From assembly GCA_905215445.1 (NCBI GenBank), contig CAJMPZ010000005.1, positions 1 through 58,807 of the forward strand: a DNA stretch of 58,807 nt, in the 5' to 3' direction. This document shows, in pieces, positions 16,159 through 26,467 of this stretch; the first letter of the stretch is position 1, and every line of letters begins with the position of its first letter. Position numbers and translations under genes: made by a program. The notes beneath the pieces were generated by a model. The model saw only the letters and a program-made list of their open reading frames with translations. It was not told the DNA's origin and made no database searches. The DNA is from an uncultured bacterium. Lineage in GTDB: Bacteria; Actinomycetota; Coriobacteriia; Coriobacteriales; Coriobacteriaceae.

Positions 16159-17061
16159 ATGGATCGCAAAAAAGCAATCGCGCTCTCGTTTTCCGTTCCC
16201 GTCGCATGGGGCTTTTCGTACCCCCTCATGAAGATCGGCATGGACAGCATGAACGCCACGAGCATCGTTGCGCTGCGCTGCATCATCGCCTTTGTGGCCT
16301 GCCTGCTGCTCTTCCACAAGCACGCGCTGCGCATCAACCGCGACCTCATGGTTCGCGCCGCCATCATCGGCGCCATCATGGCAACCGAGCTCACCTGCAT
16401 GTGCTTGGGCTCCAGCCTTACCTCCGCCTCCACCGCCGGCTTTTTGCAGAGCCTGACGGTCGTGATCGTGCCGTTTGCCAACGCCGCCCTGCTGCGCCGC
16501 GCCCCCGAGCGCAAAGTTCTCGTCGGCACCGCCATCGTCACCTGTGGCATGCTGCTGCTCTCGGGCGCCGACTTCACCAGCCTGAACCCGGGCGCGCTCA
16601 TCATGTTGCTCTCGGCCTTTATCTATGCCGGCCACATTATCGTAGCCAAGCGCTTTGTCGAAGAAGTCGATCCGCTGGCCCTGGGTGTTTGGCAGCTGGG
16701 CTTCGGCGGCCTGTTCTCGGGCATCGCCGCATTTGCCTTTGGCGGCTTCACGCTTCCCAGCACGCCCAACGAGATCGTCGTTGTCGTCGCACTCGCACTC
16801 ATCTGCTCTGCCTACGGCTTTATCACCCAGACGCTCGTGCAGCCTCACGTGCCCGCCGAGACCACCGGCTTTGCCTTCTCGCTCGAGCCGGTCTGCTCCG
16901 CTGTCTTCTCGTTCTTCCTGGTCGGCGAGGTCCTGAGCCCCATCGCCTTCTTTGGCGCCGCCCTCATCCTCACCGGCGTCATGGTGGCAACCGTCGAGCT
17001 CCCGCGTCTTCGTGCACACGGGCACGCTCGCATGGCAGGAGCGCCCGAGCGCGTCTCGTAG
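16159..17061 (+). CDS. EamA/DMT family transporter
   Basis: The 300-residue product has ten hydrophobic helices arranged as two EamA repeats (about residues 7-135 and 148-285), with the typical SVPVAWGFSYPLMK opening, a FLQSLTVVIVPFANA end to the first repeat and LEPVCSAVFSFFLVGE in the second. It is an exporter of the drug/metabolite superfamily, substrate unknown. AAAGGAG precedes the ATG. It is probably controlled by the divergent LysR regulator. Confidence 0.9.
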   Translation: MDRKKAIALSFSVPVAWGFSYPLMKIGMDSMNATSIVALRCIIAFVACLLLFHKHALRINRDLMVRAAIIGAIMATELTCMCLGSSLTSASTAGFLQSLTVVIVPFANAALLRRAPERKVLVGTAIVTCGMLLLSGADFTSLNPGALIMLLSAFIYAGHIIVAKRFVEEVDPLALGVWQLGFGGLFSGIAAFAFGGFTLPSTPNEIVVVVALALICSAYGFITQTLVQPHVPAETTGFAFSLEPVCSAVFSFFLVGEVLSPIAFFGAALILTGVMVATVELPRLRAHGHARMAGAPERVS

Positions 17062-17149
17062 ACCCCACTCCTTATACAGCCGCGGCATAAAGGCAACCGG
17101 TGCGCCTTTACAATAGATACCAACAGAGTATCTGCCATAAAGGAGTTCC

Positions 17150-17875
17150 ATGGACACCGCAACGCGCGACCGCAACATAGCAACTTGGTTGGGCGATGCG
17201 CCGCAGCCGGTACGCGACACGACGAACCAGCTGCTCGAGCGCATCGCCCTTTTGCGTGCCGAGCAGACCATCTACCCGGCACAAGACGACATCCTCAATG
17301 CCCTCGCCTACACGCCGGCCGACCAGGTCAAGGTTGTCATCTTGGGTCAAGATCCCTATCACGGACCCAACCAGGCCATGGGGTTATCGTTCTCGGTCCC
17401 CGCGACGCAAACCAAGTTGCCGCCGAGCCTGCGCAACATCTATAAGGAACTCAAAGCCGATCTGGACTGCCCCTTTCCTGCCACGGGAGACCTAACCCCA
17501 TGGGCACAACAGGGCGTCCTGCTCCTTAACACCACGCTCACCGTGCGCAAGCATGCCGCCAATTCGCACGCCAAGCTGGGCTGGAGCACGCTCACCGACT
17601 ATATTATCGAACGCTGCTGTCAGCTGCCCCAGCCGGTCATCTTTTTGGCATGGGGCCGCTTTGCCCAGCAAATGGTTGAGGGCAAGCTCGACGCGATCGG
17701 CGCAGGCAAGGCAACCGGCAAGTTCTGCCTAGCTTCTACGCACCCCTCGCCGCTTTCGGCCAACCGCGCCACGGCAGAACTCCCCGCCTTTATAGGGTCG
17801 CGCCCCTTCTCGGCAGCCAATCGGCTACTCGAACAGCGCGGCTCGACCCCCGTCAACTGGACTTGCCTCGGCTAA
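17150..17875 (+). CDS. ung: Uracil-DNA glycosylase
   Basis: The 241-residue protein is a family 1 uracil-DNA glycosylase: water-activating motif GQDPYHGP (66-73, Asp68), the QGVLLLNTTLTVR strand, and the DNA-intercalation motif HPSPLSA near residue 193. It removes uracil from DNA, leaving an abasic site for base-excision repair. AAAGGAG precedes the ATG. A strong terminator follows 13 bases after the stop. Confidence 0.96.
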   Translation: MDTATRDRNIATWLGDAPQPVRDTTNQLLERIALLRAEQTIYPAQDDILNALAYTPADQVKVVILGQDPYHGPNQAMGLSFSVPATQTKLPPSLRNIYKELKADLDCPFPATGDLTPWAQQGVLLLNTTLTVRKHAANSHAKLGWSTLTDYIIERCCQLPQPVIFLAWGRFAQQMVEGKLDAIGAGKATGKFCLASTHPSPLSANRATAELPAFIGSRPFSAANRLLEQRGSTPVNWTCLG

Positions 17876-17888
17876 AAATCAATACATC

Positions 17889-17925
17889 AAAAACGCGCCC
17901 GACGGATTTCCATCGGGCGCGTTTT
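17889..17925. terminator. Bidirectional terminator between ung and SDR genes
   Basis: AAAACGCGCCCGA pairs with TCGGGCGCGTTTT around a short loop. It serves the two convergent genes; the SDR stop codon starts at 17926, immediately after the stem. Confidence 0.9.
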
Positions 17926-18606
17926 CTACTCGGGCCAGATAAACTGGGTGCGGCCGGCCTCGCCGCCATCGATCAGCAGGCTCTGCCCGGTCATAAACCG
18001 GTTGGTCACGCCCACAAAGTAGATCCACTCGGCGATCTCTTGGGCGGTGGCCCAGCGCTTAAGCGGCGTGAGCCCCATAATCTGGTTCCACAGGTGTTCG
18101 TCTTCCATCACGCAACGGTTGAGCGGCGTGATAACGCCGCCCGGGTCCACACTGTTGGCAATGGCCTGCGGCGCCAGACGGTTTGCAAGGTTTTTGGTGT
18201 AGGCGATAATGCCGCCCTTGCTGGCAGCATAGGCGGGAAACTCCGATCCCGTATGTCCGCTCGCCGATCCCACATTGACCACGGATGTGATAGCCGGTGT
18301 CGGCTTGGCGGCAAGACCCTCCCCCACAAAGGCATAGCACTCGGTCACGTTGATGGTGCCACGCAGGTTGGCAGCGATGTCGTCGGCCGAATCCTGCGTG
18401 CCGGCAACGTTTACGATTACCTGTGGTTCAAGGTCGTCTGGAAACGAGTCCGGTTCGCGTACATCAACGATCAGATGCCGGTAGCGCTCGTGTTCGATCG
18501 CCGCCGGCAGCAGGTCAAAGCCCACGACCTCGTGGCCCTCGTCCAAAAAGCGCTGCACGCACGCGGCTCCGATACCGCCCGAAGCGCCCGTGATCAAAAC
18601 CCGCAT
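17926..18606 (-). CDS. Short-chain dehydrogenase/reductase
   Basis: The 226-residue product has the classical SDR signature: nucleotide-binding TGASGGIG (6-13), NVAG (66-69), catalytic Ser near 114-116 and YAASK (Tyr126, Lys130). Asp31 at the end of the second strand favours NAD over NADP. It oxidises or reduces an unknown alcohol or ketone in the cytosol. AAGGAG precedes the ATG. It follows the YhhQ-type transporter gene by nine bases, so the two are co-transcribed. Confidence 0.88.
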   Translation of the reverse strand: MRVLITGASGGIGAACVQRFLDEGHEVVGFDLLPAAIEHERYRHLIVDVREPDSFPDDLEPQVIVNVAGTQDSADDIAANLRGTINVTECYAFVGEGLAAKPTPAITSVVNVGSASGHTGSEFPAYAASKGGIIAYTKNLANRLAPQAIANSVDPGGVITPLNRCVMEDEHLWNQIMGLTPLKRWATAQEIAEWIYFVGVTNRFMTGQSLLIDGGEAGRTQFIWPE

Positions 18607-18615
18607 ACTTGCTCC

Positions 18616-19338
18616 TTAGGCGGTTGCGTGGCGCTCGAGGTACTCGGAGCCCACATTCTCGCGCTCCCAGCCGCGCACGACCTTGTAGCCCACGGGGCTC
18701 AGAAAGACCTCGCACAGCAGCTCGGCAACAGCGCCGGTCAGCGAGCACATAAGGACCTGCACCCAGGTCCAACCAAAGAACGTGTGGCTCACCACAATGG
18801 CAAAGACCAAGTTGTCGATAAACTGGCCAACACCCGTGGACACATAAGAGCGGAAGGCAAAGCTCGCAAAGTTATTCTTTTTGAGCATACGGCCGAGCGA
18901 CTGGTTGAGCGTGGAATTAACCACGGCAGAAACGAGCATTGCCAGCGAAGAGCCCAGCACCACGTACCAGGTGCCGCCAATGGTGGCGTTAAGGGCAGTG
19001 TTGACCTCGATCATGCCCGTGTCGTAGTAAGCGCCCCACATGCCGGGCGTGAGCGAGCACGCCCAAAAGCACAGGCTCACGGCCAGGTTGACCAGCAGCG
19101 CGAGGACAGAGATTTTGATGGATGCCTTGGCGCCAAAGCGCTTGCAGATCATGTCCTGGCACAAAAACGAAACCCAGCTCACCACAAAGCCGCAATCGAG
19201 TGCCAGATACGGCAGGCTGATAAGCTCTTTGTTGGCCAGCAGGTTCATCATGATGACACTCACGAAAAACAGCGAAACCGTTGCCGCGGGAATGCTCCGC
19301 AACAGGACCTTGTAGTCCTCCATGACCTTCTTGATCAT
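18616..19338 (-). CDS. VUT/YhhQ family transporter (queuosine-precursor type)
   Basis: The 240-residue membrane protein has about six helices and the family pattern: SVIMMNLLANKEL early, CGFVVSWVSFLCQDMICKRFG (a conserved D-x2-x-x-R/K-FG turn), and a late GQFIDNLVFAIV helix. DUF165/YhhQ proteins import the queuosine precursors preQ0/preQ1; the assignment to that substrate is by family. AAAGGAG precedes the ATG. A clear promoter lies about 85 bases upstream, and the leader can form a CGAGCAG/CTGCTCG hairpin, but I could not fit it to a known preQ1 riboswitch. Confidence 0.75.
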   Translation of the reverse strand: MIKKVMEDYKVLLRSIPAATVSLFFVSVIMMNLLANKELISLPYLALDCGFVVSWVSFLCQDMICKRFGAKASIKISVLALLVNLAVSLCFWACSLTPGMWGAYYDTGMIEVNTALNATIGGTWYVVLGSSLAMLVSAVVNSTLNQSLGRMLKKNNFASFAFRSYVSTGVGQFIDNLVFAIVVSHTFFGWTWVQVLMCSLTGAVAELLCEVFLSPVGYKVVRGWERENVGSEYLERHATA

Positions 19339-19423
19339 TATGTACTCCTTTGGTTTTAGGTTTAACGAGCAGGATATCGGACCCGAACTGCTCGGACGTC
19401 ACGGGCTTGAGACGACGATGGGT

Positions 19424-19452
19424 ATAATAGCCGCTCACACGGCATCAGGCAA
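19424..19452 (-). promoter_or_regulatory. Promoter for the transporter-SDR operon
   Basis: On the minus strand TTGCCT (-35) is followed after exactly 17 bases by TATTAT (-10). The resulting leader is about 80 bases and contains the CGAGCAG/CTGCTCG hairpin. Confidence 0.65.
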
Positions 19453-19494
19453 GCAAACGACGCGGCAGCCCCACAGGGCCACCGCGCCGATGCA

Positions 19495-21108
<1,614 letters not shown>

Positions 21109-21134
21109 GCGGATCCTTTCTTGCATTGAGTGCA

Positions 21135-21148
21135 TTACATCGATGTAA
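21135..21148. promoter_or_regulatory. Perfect 14-bp palindrome in the prfC leader
   Basis: TTACATCGATGTAA lies at about +1 to +14 of the inferred prfC transcript, just past a TACAAT -10. The symmetry suggests a binding site for a dimeric regulator. Confidence 0.4.
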
Positions 21149-21246
21149 CCGCACCATTGTAGCCGCGAAACCCCGCCATAGGGCACCTATCAGGACAAAT
21201 TCATCAGCTGAGCTCTCGGTACAGCGGGTAGCTGCCTCAAGAACTG

Positions 21247-21553
21247 TCTCAATCTGTAACAGAAAGACGGGTTTTACCGTTCCTGGTGTTACGGATCGAG
21301 ATAAACGACTGGGAAGACCAGCGCCGTCTCAATCTCCGTCTCAATCTGTAACAGGAGGACGGGTTTTGAGCTTCCAACTGTTACAGATTGAGATAAACGC
21401 GCAGGCGGGCGACCAATGTCTCAATCTGTAACATCTAGCCGTGCAAATCGACTCTTACTGTTACAGATTGAGACAAATAGGCAGGCGGGCAAATAACATC
21501 TCAATCTGTAACAGAAGGCGACCCAAAACGGACCCAGGTGTTACAGATTGAGA
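21247..21553. repeat. Array of alternating inverted 15-bp repeats on a 40-bp register
   Basis: Eight 15-bp arms alternate between TCTCAATCTGTAACA and its complement TGTTACAGATTGAGA. Arms start at 21247, 21287, 21339, 21379, 21419, 21459, 21499 and 21539. Every step is exactly 40 bases except 21287 to 21339, which is 52 because of a 12-bp duplication (TCTCAATCTCCG, 21327-21338). All spacers are 25 bases once this is removed. Spacers inside the left-right pairs differ among copies (the first two share GACGGGTTTT). Spacers between pairs share a GCAGGCGGGC core in the last two. Thus there are four 80-bp units, each able to form a 15-bp hairpin. The arm at 21287 has two mismatches. No frame or known RNA explains it. 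Confidence 0.9.
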
Positions 21554-21600
21554 TTGTTTTGGAGCAAGCGCGGCGCCGGTAGGCTATTCCACATTTCCTC

Positions 21601-21651
21601 TTGCACAACTGTGCATAGTGTATATATACTGTGTTTACCGGTTATATACAC
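21601..21651 (+). promoter_or_regulatory. Promoter and operator of the GntR-ABC operon
   Basis: TTGCAC (-35, 21601-21606) and TATACT (-10, 21625-21630) are 18 bases apart. A 9-bp inverted repeat GTGTATATA (21618-21626) / TATATACAC (21643-21651) overlaps and follows the -10, as expected for a YtrA-type autorepressor. A smaller palindrome, TGCACAACTGTGCA, overlaps the -35. Confidence 0.65.
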
Positions 21652-21678
21652 GTGTAGCCCAACAGCTAAGGAGCCGCT

Positions 21679-22059
21679 GTGGACATCATCCTATCCAATT
21701 CGAGCGACAAGCCCATCTACGAGCAAATCTCCTCGCAGGTCAAAGCACAGATCCTTTCGGGCGTACTCGCTGCGGGAGCCAAACTCCCCAGCATCCGTGC
21801 GCTCGCGAGCGACCTCGGCGTGAGCGTCATCACCACCAAACGCGCCTATGCCGACTTGGAACAGCTCGGCTTTATCTGCACCGTGCAGGGCAAGGGCTGC
21901 TTTGTCGCCGAGGGAAACCAGGAACTCTTGCGCGAAAACCAGCTCTGCCGTATCGAAGAGTTGCTTGCGCAGGCCGCTACGCAGGCCGAAACCTTGGGCG
22001 TCACGCGCGACAAATTGCACGAGATGCTCGACCTTGTAGCCCCCGAAACCATGCAGTAG
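21679..22059 (+). CDS. GntR family regulator, YtrA subfamily
   Basis: The start is GTG, 6-7 bases behind AAGGAG, giving 126 residues. The winged helix-turn-helix (about residues 10-75: PIYEQISSQVKAQILSG, LPSIRALASDLGVSVITTKRAYADLE) is followed by a short two-helix tail, the YtrA layout without an effector domain. These repressors sit beside and control ABC transporters, often induced by cell-envelope antibiotics. The operon order regulator, ATPase, permease and the inverted repeat in the promoter fit that. Confidence 0.92.
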   Translation: MDIILSNSSDKPIYEQISSQVKAQILSGVLAAGAKLPSIRALASDLGVSVITTKRAYADLEQLGFICTVQGKGCFVAEGNQELLRENQLCRIEELLAQAATQAETLGVTRDKLHEMLDLVAPETMQ

Positions 22060-22082
22060 CCATCTGCAAGAAAGGCTATACC

Positions 22083-22964
22083 ATGCAAAACTTGCTAGAA
22101 CTCAAAGGCGCTTCACGCCGCGTAAGCGACCGCTTTTCGCTACGCGATGTCACACTCACCGTGGAGCCCGGCCAGATTGTCGGCTTTGTGGGCGCAAACG
22201 GCGCCGGCAAGACAACGACCATTCGTGCCGCGCTCGGGCTTATAAAGCTCGATGCCGGCGAGATGCATCTGTTTGGACAGCGCTGCGACACCAACGCGCC
22301 CGACGAGACGCAGCGCCACCTGCACTCCCGCGTAGGCCTTGTCCTGGACACGTGCCCCTTCCCCTCCACGCTCAAGGTGGGCCAGATCGAGAGGCTCGTA
22401 GGCCCGGCGTACCCCACGTGGAGCTGCGAAACGTTTGCCGGGTTCATCGACCGATTTGGCCTCGATCCCAAGGCAAAGGTCAAGGACCTCTCCCGCGGCA
22501 TGGGCATGAAGCTGCAGCTCGCGTGTGCGCTCAGTCACAATGCCAAGCTGCTCGTTTTGGACGAAGCCACCGCGGGCCTCGATCCCATGGCGCGCGAAGA
22601 GCTGCTCGACGAGCTGCTTGCCTTTGTCGCCGACGGCCAACACAGCGTGCTGCTCTCGAGCCACATTACGTCCGACCTCGATCGCGCCGCCGACCGCGTC
22701 ATCTGCATCGATAACGGCTCGATTATGTTTGACCTGCCGCGCGAGGACATTACCGACCGCGCCGGCATCGCCCACTGCACCCAAGCACAGGCCGCCGAGC
22801 TTACGGCTTGCGTCGAAGGCGCCCGCGCCGCCCACCACGCCTACAGCGTGGACGTGCTCGTGCCCAACCGTCGCGATACGCTCGAGGCCTTTCCCGAGAT
22901 TCCCTGCGATCGGGCAACCATTGATGACTATCTGCGCCTCATGCTGAAAGGGGCTTCGAAATGA
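22083..22964 (+). CDS. ABC transporter ATP-binding protein
   Basis: The 293-residue ATPase has Walker A GANGAGKTT (37-45), a Q-loop region, signature LSRGMGMKLQ (near 135-144), Walker B LLVLDEATAG and switch His in LSSHITSD. The C-terminal 80 residues form an accessory domain typical of ABC-2-type export ATPases. It follows the YtrA regulator by 23 bases and overlaps the permease start by four bases (ATGA), so the two are translationally coupled. Substrate unknown, possibly an antimicrobial peptide or lipid. Confidence 0.93.
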   Translation: MQNLLELKGASRRVSDRFSLRDVTLTVEPGQIVGFVGANGAGKTTTIRAALGLIKLDAGEMHLFGQRCDTNAPDETQRHLHSRVGLVLDTCPFPSTLKVGQIERLVGPAYPTWSCETFAGFIDRFGLDPKAKVKDLSRGMGMKLQLACALSHNAKLLVLDEATAGLDPMAREELLDELLAFVADGQHSVLLSSHITSDLDRAADRVICIDNGSIMFDLPREDITDRAGIAHCTQAQAAELTACVEGARAAHHAYSVDVLVPNRRDTLEAFPEIPCDRATIDDYLRLMLKGASK

Positions 22965-23659
22965 AACGCGCCTTTATGTCCGAGCTCGCCATCGTTCGCA
23001 CGCTCATCCCGAGCATCGCGGGCGTCGGCCTGTTCATCTTCGTCGTACTGACCCTCGCCAACGCATCGGATGGCGATGCCGGTATGAGCGCCGGCGCCTG
23101 CGCGGTCAGTGCCATGTCGCCCATCATGGTCATGAGCTCGCTGGCCGGCTTCGATAATCAAAACGGATGGGAGCGCTATCGGGCAACGCTGCCCATCTCG
23201 CGCAAAGACATCATCTGTGCACGCTACCTGAGCATCATTGTCTTCTCGGCTGTCATGGCGTGCGCCGCCGCGCTTTTGAGCATTGTCGCCCTTCCGCTCT
23301 TCGATCCCACGGGCATTCCCCCGACGGGACAGATCGTCTTTGAGGCCACAATAGCCTCGGCAGCATCGATGCTCATCTCCCTCATGATGGTGTTTTTGGC
23401 ACAGCCGCTGTTCTTTCGATTTGGACACATGGAGGCGCTACGCCTATCTGTTGGCCTGTTTGCCCTGCTCGGATGCCTTGCCATGGCCACGTTGAGCTCC
23501 TCCAACCCCATCAGCAACTGGCTCATGTCGATTGCCGGGGCGAATCCCGATCCCGCCGTTCTTGGCTGTCTGTGCGCAGGAATTGCCGCGCTTGCCCTCG
23601 CGCTATGTGCACTTAGCTGCATCGTCAGCACCAAGGTCTACCGGGCACGCGACCTGTAG
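22961..23659 (+). CDS. ABC-2 type permease
   Basis: The 232-residue protein has six hydrophobic helices with an intracellular loop containing DNQNGWERYRATLPISRKDI, a segment characteristic of ABC-2 permeases. It pairs with the ATPase encoded immediately upstream (four-base overlap). Together with the YtrA-type repressor they form a compact regulated exporter. Confidence 0.88.
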   Translation: MKRAFMSELAIVRTLIPSIAGVGLFIFVVLTLANASDGDAGMSAGACAVSAMSPIMVMSSLAGFDNQNGWERYRATLPISRKDIICARYLSIIVFSAVMACAAALLSIVALPLFDPTGIPPTGQIVFEATIASAASMLISLMMVFLAQPLFFRFGHMEALRLSVGLFALLGCLAMATLSSSNPISNWLMSIAGANPDPAVLGCLCAGIAALALALCALSCIVSTKVYRARDL

Positions 23660-23747
23660 CCACGCGTGTCTCAATCCACGAAGGGCGTGATCGCCCCCTC
23701 CCCGTAAATCCATGGCAAACGGCATGTCCCCGGCGTGCGCCACCGTA

Positions 23748-25052
23748 CTACTTGCGCAGTGGCTTGGGCAGCGGAATGCCGGCGGCGATAACGGCGGCGA
23801 TGATCATGCAGACGATACCCTTGAGCGGGAAGCACATGAGCAGCAGGCCCACAACCATGACGGGCTGGCGCATGACGGCACCCATCGTCGAAGCGGTACA
23901 GACGGCGACGCAAAAGACCGGATCGGCGCCCGTCAGGATGGCAAGACCGTAGCCCAGGCTCACGCCCGAGAAGATGACGGGGAAGAAGTGACCGCCGCGC
24001 CAGCCCATGTTGATAAGCGCAGGCGTCAGCATGGCCTTGACAAGACCGGTCGCGATAAGCACGCCGGCGGGGATGGTCAGATAGGTCTCCATGAGCACGT
24101 CGGCTTGGGTCTCGCCGGCAAACATGGTGTAGGGCAGGACCGTGCCACAGATGGCGAGCGCCAGACCGGCCAGCATGGCCTTGACGACAGGGCGCTCCCC
24201 TATGGCGTGGGCCAACGCCTCGCTCGCGTGCTCCGAGACAAAGTACAGCCAGCCGCAGGCCGTACCGATGAGTGCCAGGGGAATAAGCCAGGCAAGCTCA
24301 AGGTTGCCCACCCGGGCAGCCTCGAACCTCGGCATACCCATACCGCCGCCCATGAGTTGGCCGAGCAGTAGATAGGTGCCCAGGCCGCCGGCAATCGCGA
24401 TGCCGTAGACCACGGTCTTTTGCGCCTTGGGCAGTTTGATGGTGATCTCGTCGGATTCGGAGTCTCCATCGTCGTCGGCGCCCTGGCCGTCAGCGCTACC
24501 GGCGAGCGGCGCCACAAAGCCAAAGACGGGCGCGGTGAAGAGCGCCGTCAGGGCGGCCTGGGTGCCCAGCAGCGTGAGCTGCCTAAACTCGACGCCAAAG
24601 CGACGCATGCGGTCGCCGACCCAGCTGCACAGGCCCGCGATAACGCCGGTCAGGCCGGCCTCCGGTCCAATGCTTCCGCCAAACAGCAGCGGCAGCAATG
24701 CCGCAAGCGAAAGCTTGCCCAGGTTGTCGTACGGGTAGCAACCGTCCTGTTTAACCTTGGCCATCACCTGGTTAAGGTCGTCGGTCTTGGTGCCCGTCAT
24801 CTTTTCGTACAGACCGATCAGCAGGCCGCCCAGCAAGCAGACAAAAAACGGGTACGGCAGAAAACCGAACGGGCCGCTCGCGAGCTCAGGCGAAGCGACG
24901 CCCAGCGCGTGCGGAATCTCGGTCCACAGATAGTCGACACCGTGCTCCATCGCAAAAAAGAACAGCCAGACCGCGGCGCCTGCGAACGCACCGGTCACGG
25001 CAACGCTAACTAAAAACAGCGCACGGTTTTTGGGTTTTGCAAGACTATCCAT
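23748..25052 (-). CDS. ClC-type chloride channel/transporter
   Basis: The 434-residue membrane protein has 10-12 helices and ClC family landmarks: GGSIGPEAG (125-133) with the gating glutamate, and GWRGGHFFPVIFSG in the second half. A charged loop near residues 188-205 (GADDDGDSESDE) is unusual for the family. It moves chloride or a similar anion across the membrane, as channel or proton antiporter. It resembles the YfeO/ClcB branch. GGGAGGTCCCG precedes the ATG. Confidence 0.85.
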   Translation of the reverse strand: MDSLAKPKNRALFLVSVAVTGAFAGAAVWLFFFAMEHGVDYLWTEIPHALGVASPELASGPFGFLPYPFFVCLLGGLLIGLYEKMTGTKTDDLNQVMAKVKQDGCYPYDNLGKLSLAALLPLLFGGSIGPEAGLTGVIAGLCSWVGDRMRRFGVEFRQLTLLGTQAALTALFTAPVFGFVAPLAGSADGQGADDDGDSESDEITIKLPKAQKTVVYGIAIAGGLGTYLLLGQLMGGGMGMPRFEAARVGNLELAWLIPLALIGTACGWLYFVSEHASEALAHAIGERPVVKAMLAGLALAICGTVLPYTMFAGETQADVLMETYLTIPAGVLIATGLVKAMLTPALINMGWRGGHFFPVIFSGVSLGYGLAILTGADPVFCVAVCTASTMGAVMRQPVMVVGLLLMCFPLKGIVCMIIAAVIAAGIPLPKPLRK

Positions 25053-25177
25053 CGGGACCTCCCGTGGTCAAATTCGGCAAAGATACGTTTTATTGTAGAG
25101 CGAGCGTTGCCCGAACGAGCCAACCGTCTGCGCCGCAAACGGCACCATTGGGAGTCATAGTGGGGCAGGCTCAAGAC

Positions 25178-25711
25178 TTATCCGTTGATAATCGAGGCAA
25201 TCTCGCGCAAATCGTCGGCAAAGTAGATGCCGTGCTGGCGCCTCGGGCTCGAAAGCCCTTTATCAATCATGTGCTCGAGCAACGCCTTAAGATCGTTGTA
25301 GTAGCCCCCAAGGTTGTACAGAATGCACGGCGCATCGAGATGCCCCAACGACACGGCGGACATGACCTCGGCAATCTCCTCGAGCGTACCCGTCCCACCG
25401 GGAAAGGCGATGAACGCGTCACCGAGCTCAATCATCTTGGCCTTGCGTTCGGCCATGTCACTCGTCACGATAAGGTCGTCGATACCGTCATGTTGAAACT
25501 CGGCCTCGATAAAAAAGCTCGGCTCCACACCGGTCACGTGTCCGCCGGCATCGAGCACGCTATCGGCGAGCGCGCCCATCAGCCCCGACTTGGACCCGCC
25601 GTATACCAGCGCGTGGCCGTTGGAGCCAATCCATGTGCCGAGCTGCTGCACCGCAGGCAGAAACGCCGGGTCGTTACCGACGCTGGCGCCCAGGTATACC
25701 GTGATATTCAT
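25178..25711 (-). CDS. LOG family (TIGR00730) nucleotide phosphoribohydrolase
   Basis: The 177-residue protein has the Lonely Guy signature PGGTGTLEE (104-112) and the preceding AERKAKM segment (87-93), on a Rossmann-like fold starting MNITVYLGASVGN with YGGSKSGLMGALAD. LOG proteins hydrolyse nucleoside 5'-monophosphates to free base and ribose 5-phosphate; in bacteria the physiological substrate is often unclear. AGGGGG lies before the ATG. Confidence 0.9.
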   Translation of the reverse strand: MNITVYLGASVGNDPAFLPAVQQLGTWIGSNGHALVYGGSKSGLMGALADSVLDAGGHVTGVEPSFFIEAEFQHDGIDDLIVTSDMAERKAKMIELGDAFIAFPGGTGTLEEIAEVMSAVSLGHLDAPCILYNLGGYYNDLKALLEHMIDKGLSSPRRQHGIYFADDLREIASIING

Positions 25712-25746
25712 ATTCAGCCCCCTTGTTGTGACGCGCGGCGCCCGCC

Positions 25747-26172
25747 CTAGCGTTGGCGTCGGCGATATTCGCGCACGCGGCGCGACAGGTCGGCGAGCTC
25801 ATCGCGATCGAGCTCTTCCAGATGCTCAAGATCGTCCATAAAGCGCGCCATGGTGTCCTTTTGGCGCATCTTGATGAGCGTATTGCAGTAGTTCACCGCC
25901 ACGCCCGTGAGCATGGCGATGTAGAAGATGCTGATGACGCTCAAAACGACGGTGATAGCGCGGGCAACCGGCGTTTCGGCCGGGATATCGCCAAAGCCGA
26001 TCGTCGATACGGTCTCAAAGCTAAACCAGAGGCCATCGCCAAACGTAAGGGTCGCAGGGTCGGACAGCCAGACGGCCGTCGAGCACAGCAGGTAGAAGAT
26101 AAGGAACAGGCCGGTGATGCGCGCAAAGCCAGCCTGGCGCAACACGTCGGCAAGCGTCCTCAACTTGTTCAT
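25747..26172 (-). CDS. Two-helix potassium channel protein
   Basis: Start set at the ATG after AAAAGGGG, giving 141 residues. Helix 1 (about 18-38), the pore loop with selectivity filter TIGFGD (57-62) and helix 2 (about 68-92) form a minimal KcsA-like subunit that would assemble as a tetramer. The C-terminal 45 residues are a highly charged coiled-coil-like tail (DDLEHLEELDRDELADL). No RCK domain is present. It follows the LOG gene on the same strand. Confidence 0.88.
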   Translation of the reverse strand: MNKLRTLADVLRQAGFARITGLFLIFYLLCSTAVWLSDPATLTFGDGLWFSFETVSTIGFGDIPAETPVARAITVVLSVISIFYIAMLTGVAVNYCNTLIKMRQKDTMARFMDDLEHLEELDRDELADLSRRVREYRRRQR

Positions 26173-26254
26173 CGCGACCCCTTTTCCCAAGCGTCCAATC
26201 ATGTTCGTTCGGTATTGTCCCACACTCGGCACTCGAGAACGCTCCTTTTGTGCT

Positions 26255-26410
26255 GGCAGAAAGGGACTGTCCCCAACCGCCGGCACATAAGGAACGTCCC
26301 TAAGTGCCAACTCCGGCAAAGAGTGTCCCCGGCGACTAGTCGTTTAAGAACGTCCCCAATGACTACTACAACTGCCGGACAGATTGGGAACGTCCCTAAG
26401 TGCCGGATGT
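26255..26410. repeat. Cluster of mosaic GAACGTCCC repeats
   Basis: This stretch strings together variants of the modules GGGACTGTCCCC, AAGGAACGTCCCTAAGTGCC, AGAGTGTCCCCGGC and AGTCGTTTAAGAACGTCCCC, with short inverted arms (for example CCGGCA/TGCCGG). Related modules occur at 13604-13656, 35250-35280 and 36397-36415. It occupies the gap between the potassium channel and the hybrid kinase and holds no gene. Confidence 0.65.
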
Positions 26411-26467
26411 TAGGCAAGCTGAGCTGGTATCCTTATGCGGTATTATCTCGACTCGATAGGATTGCCT

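Noticed and set aside
19339..19425. preQ1 riboswitch in front of the YhhQ-type transporter
   Set aside because: Leader has a hairpin but not the conserved loop and A-rich tail of any preQ1 class I could recall.
21247..21553. CRISPR array
   Set aside because: Repeats are only 15 bp, alternate in orientation and spacers partly repeat each other; no cas genes nearby.
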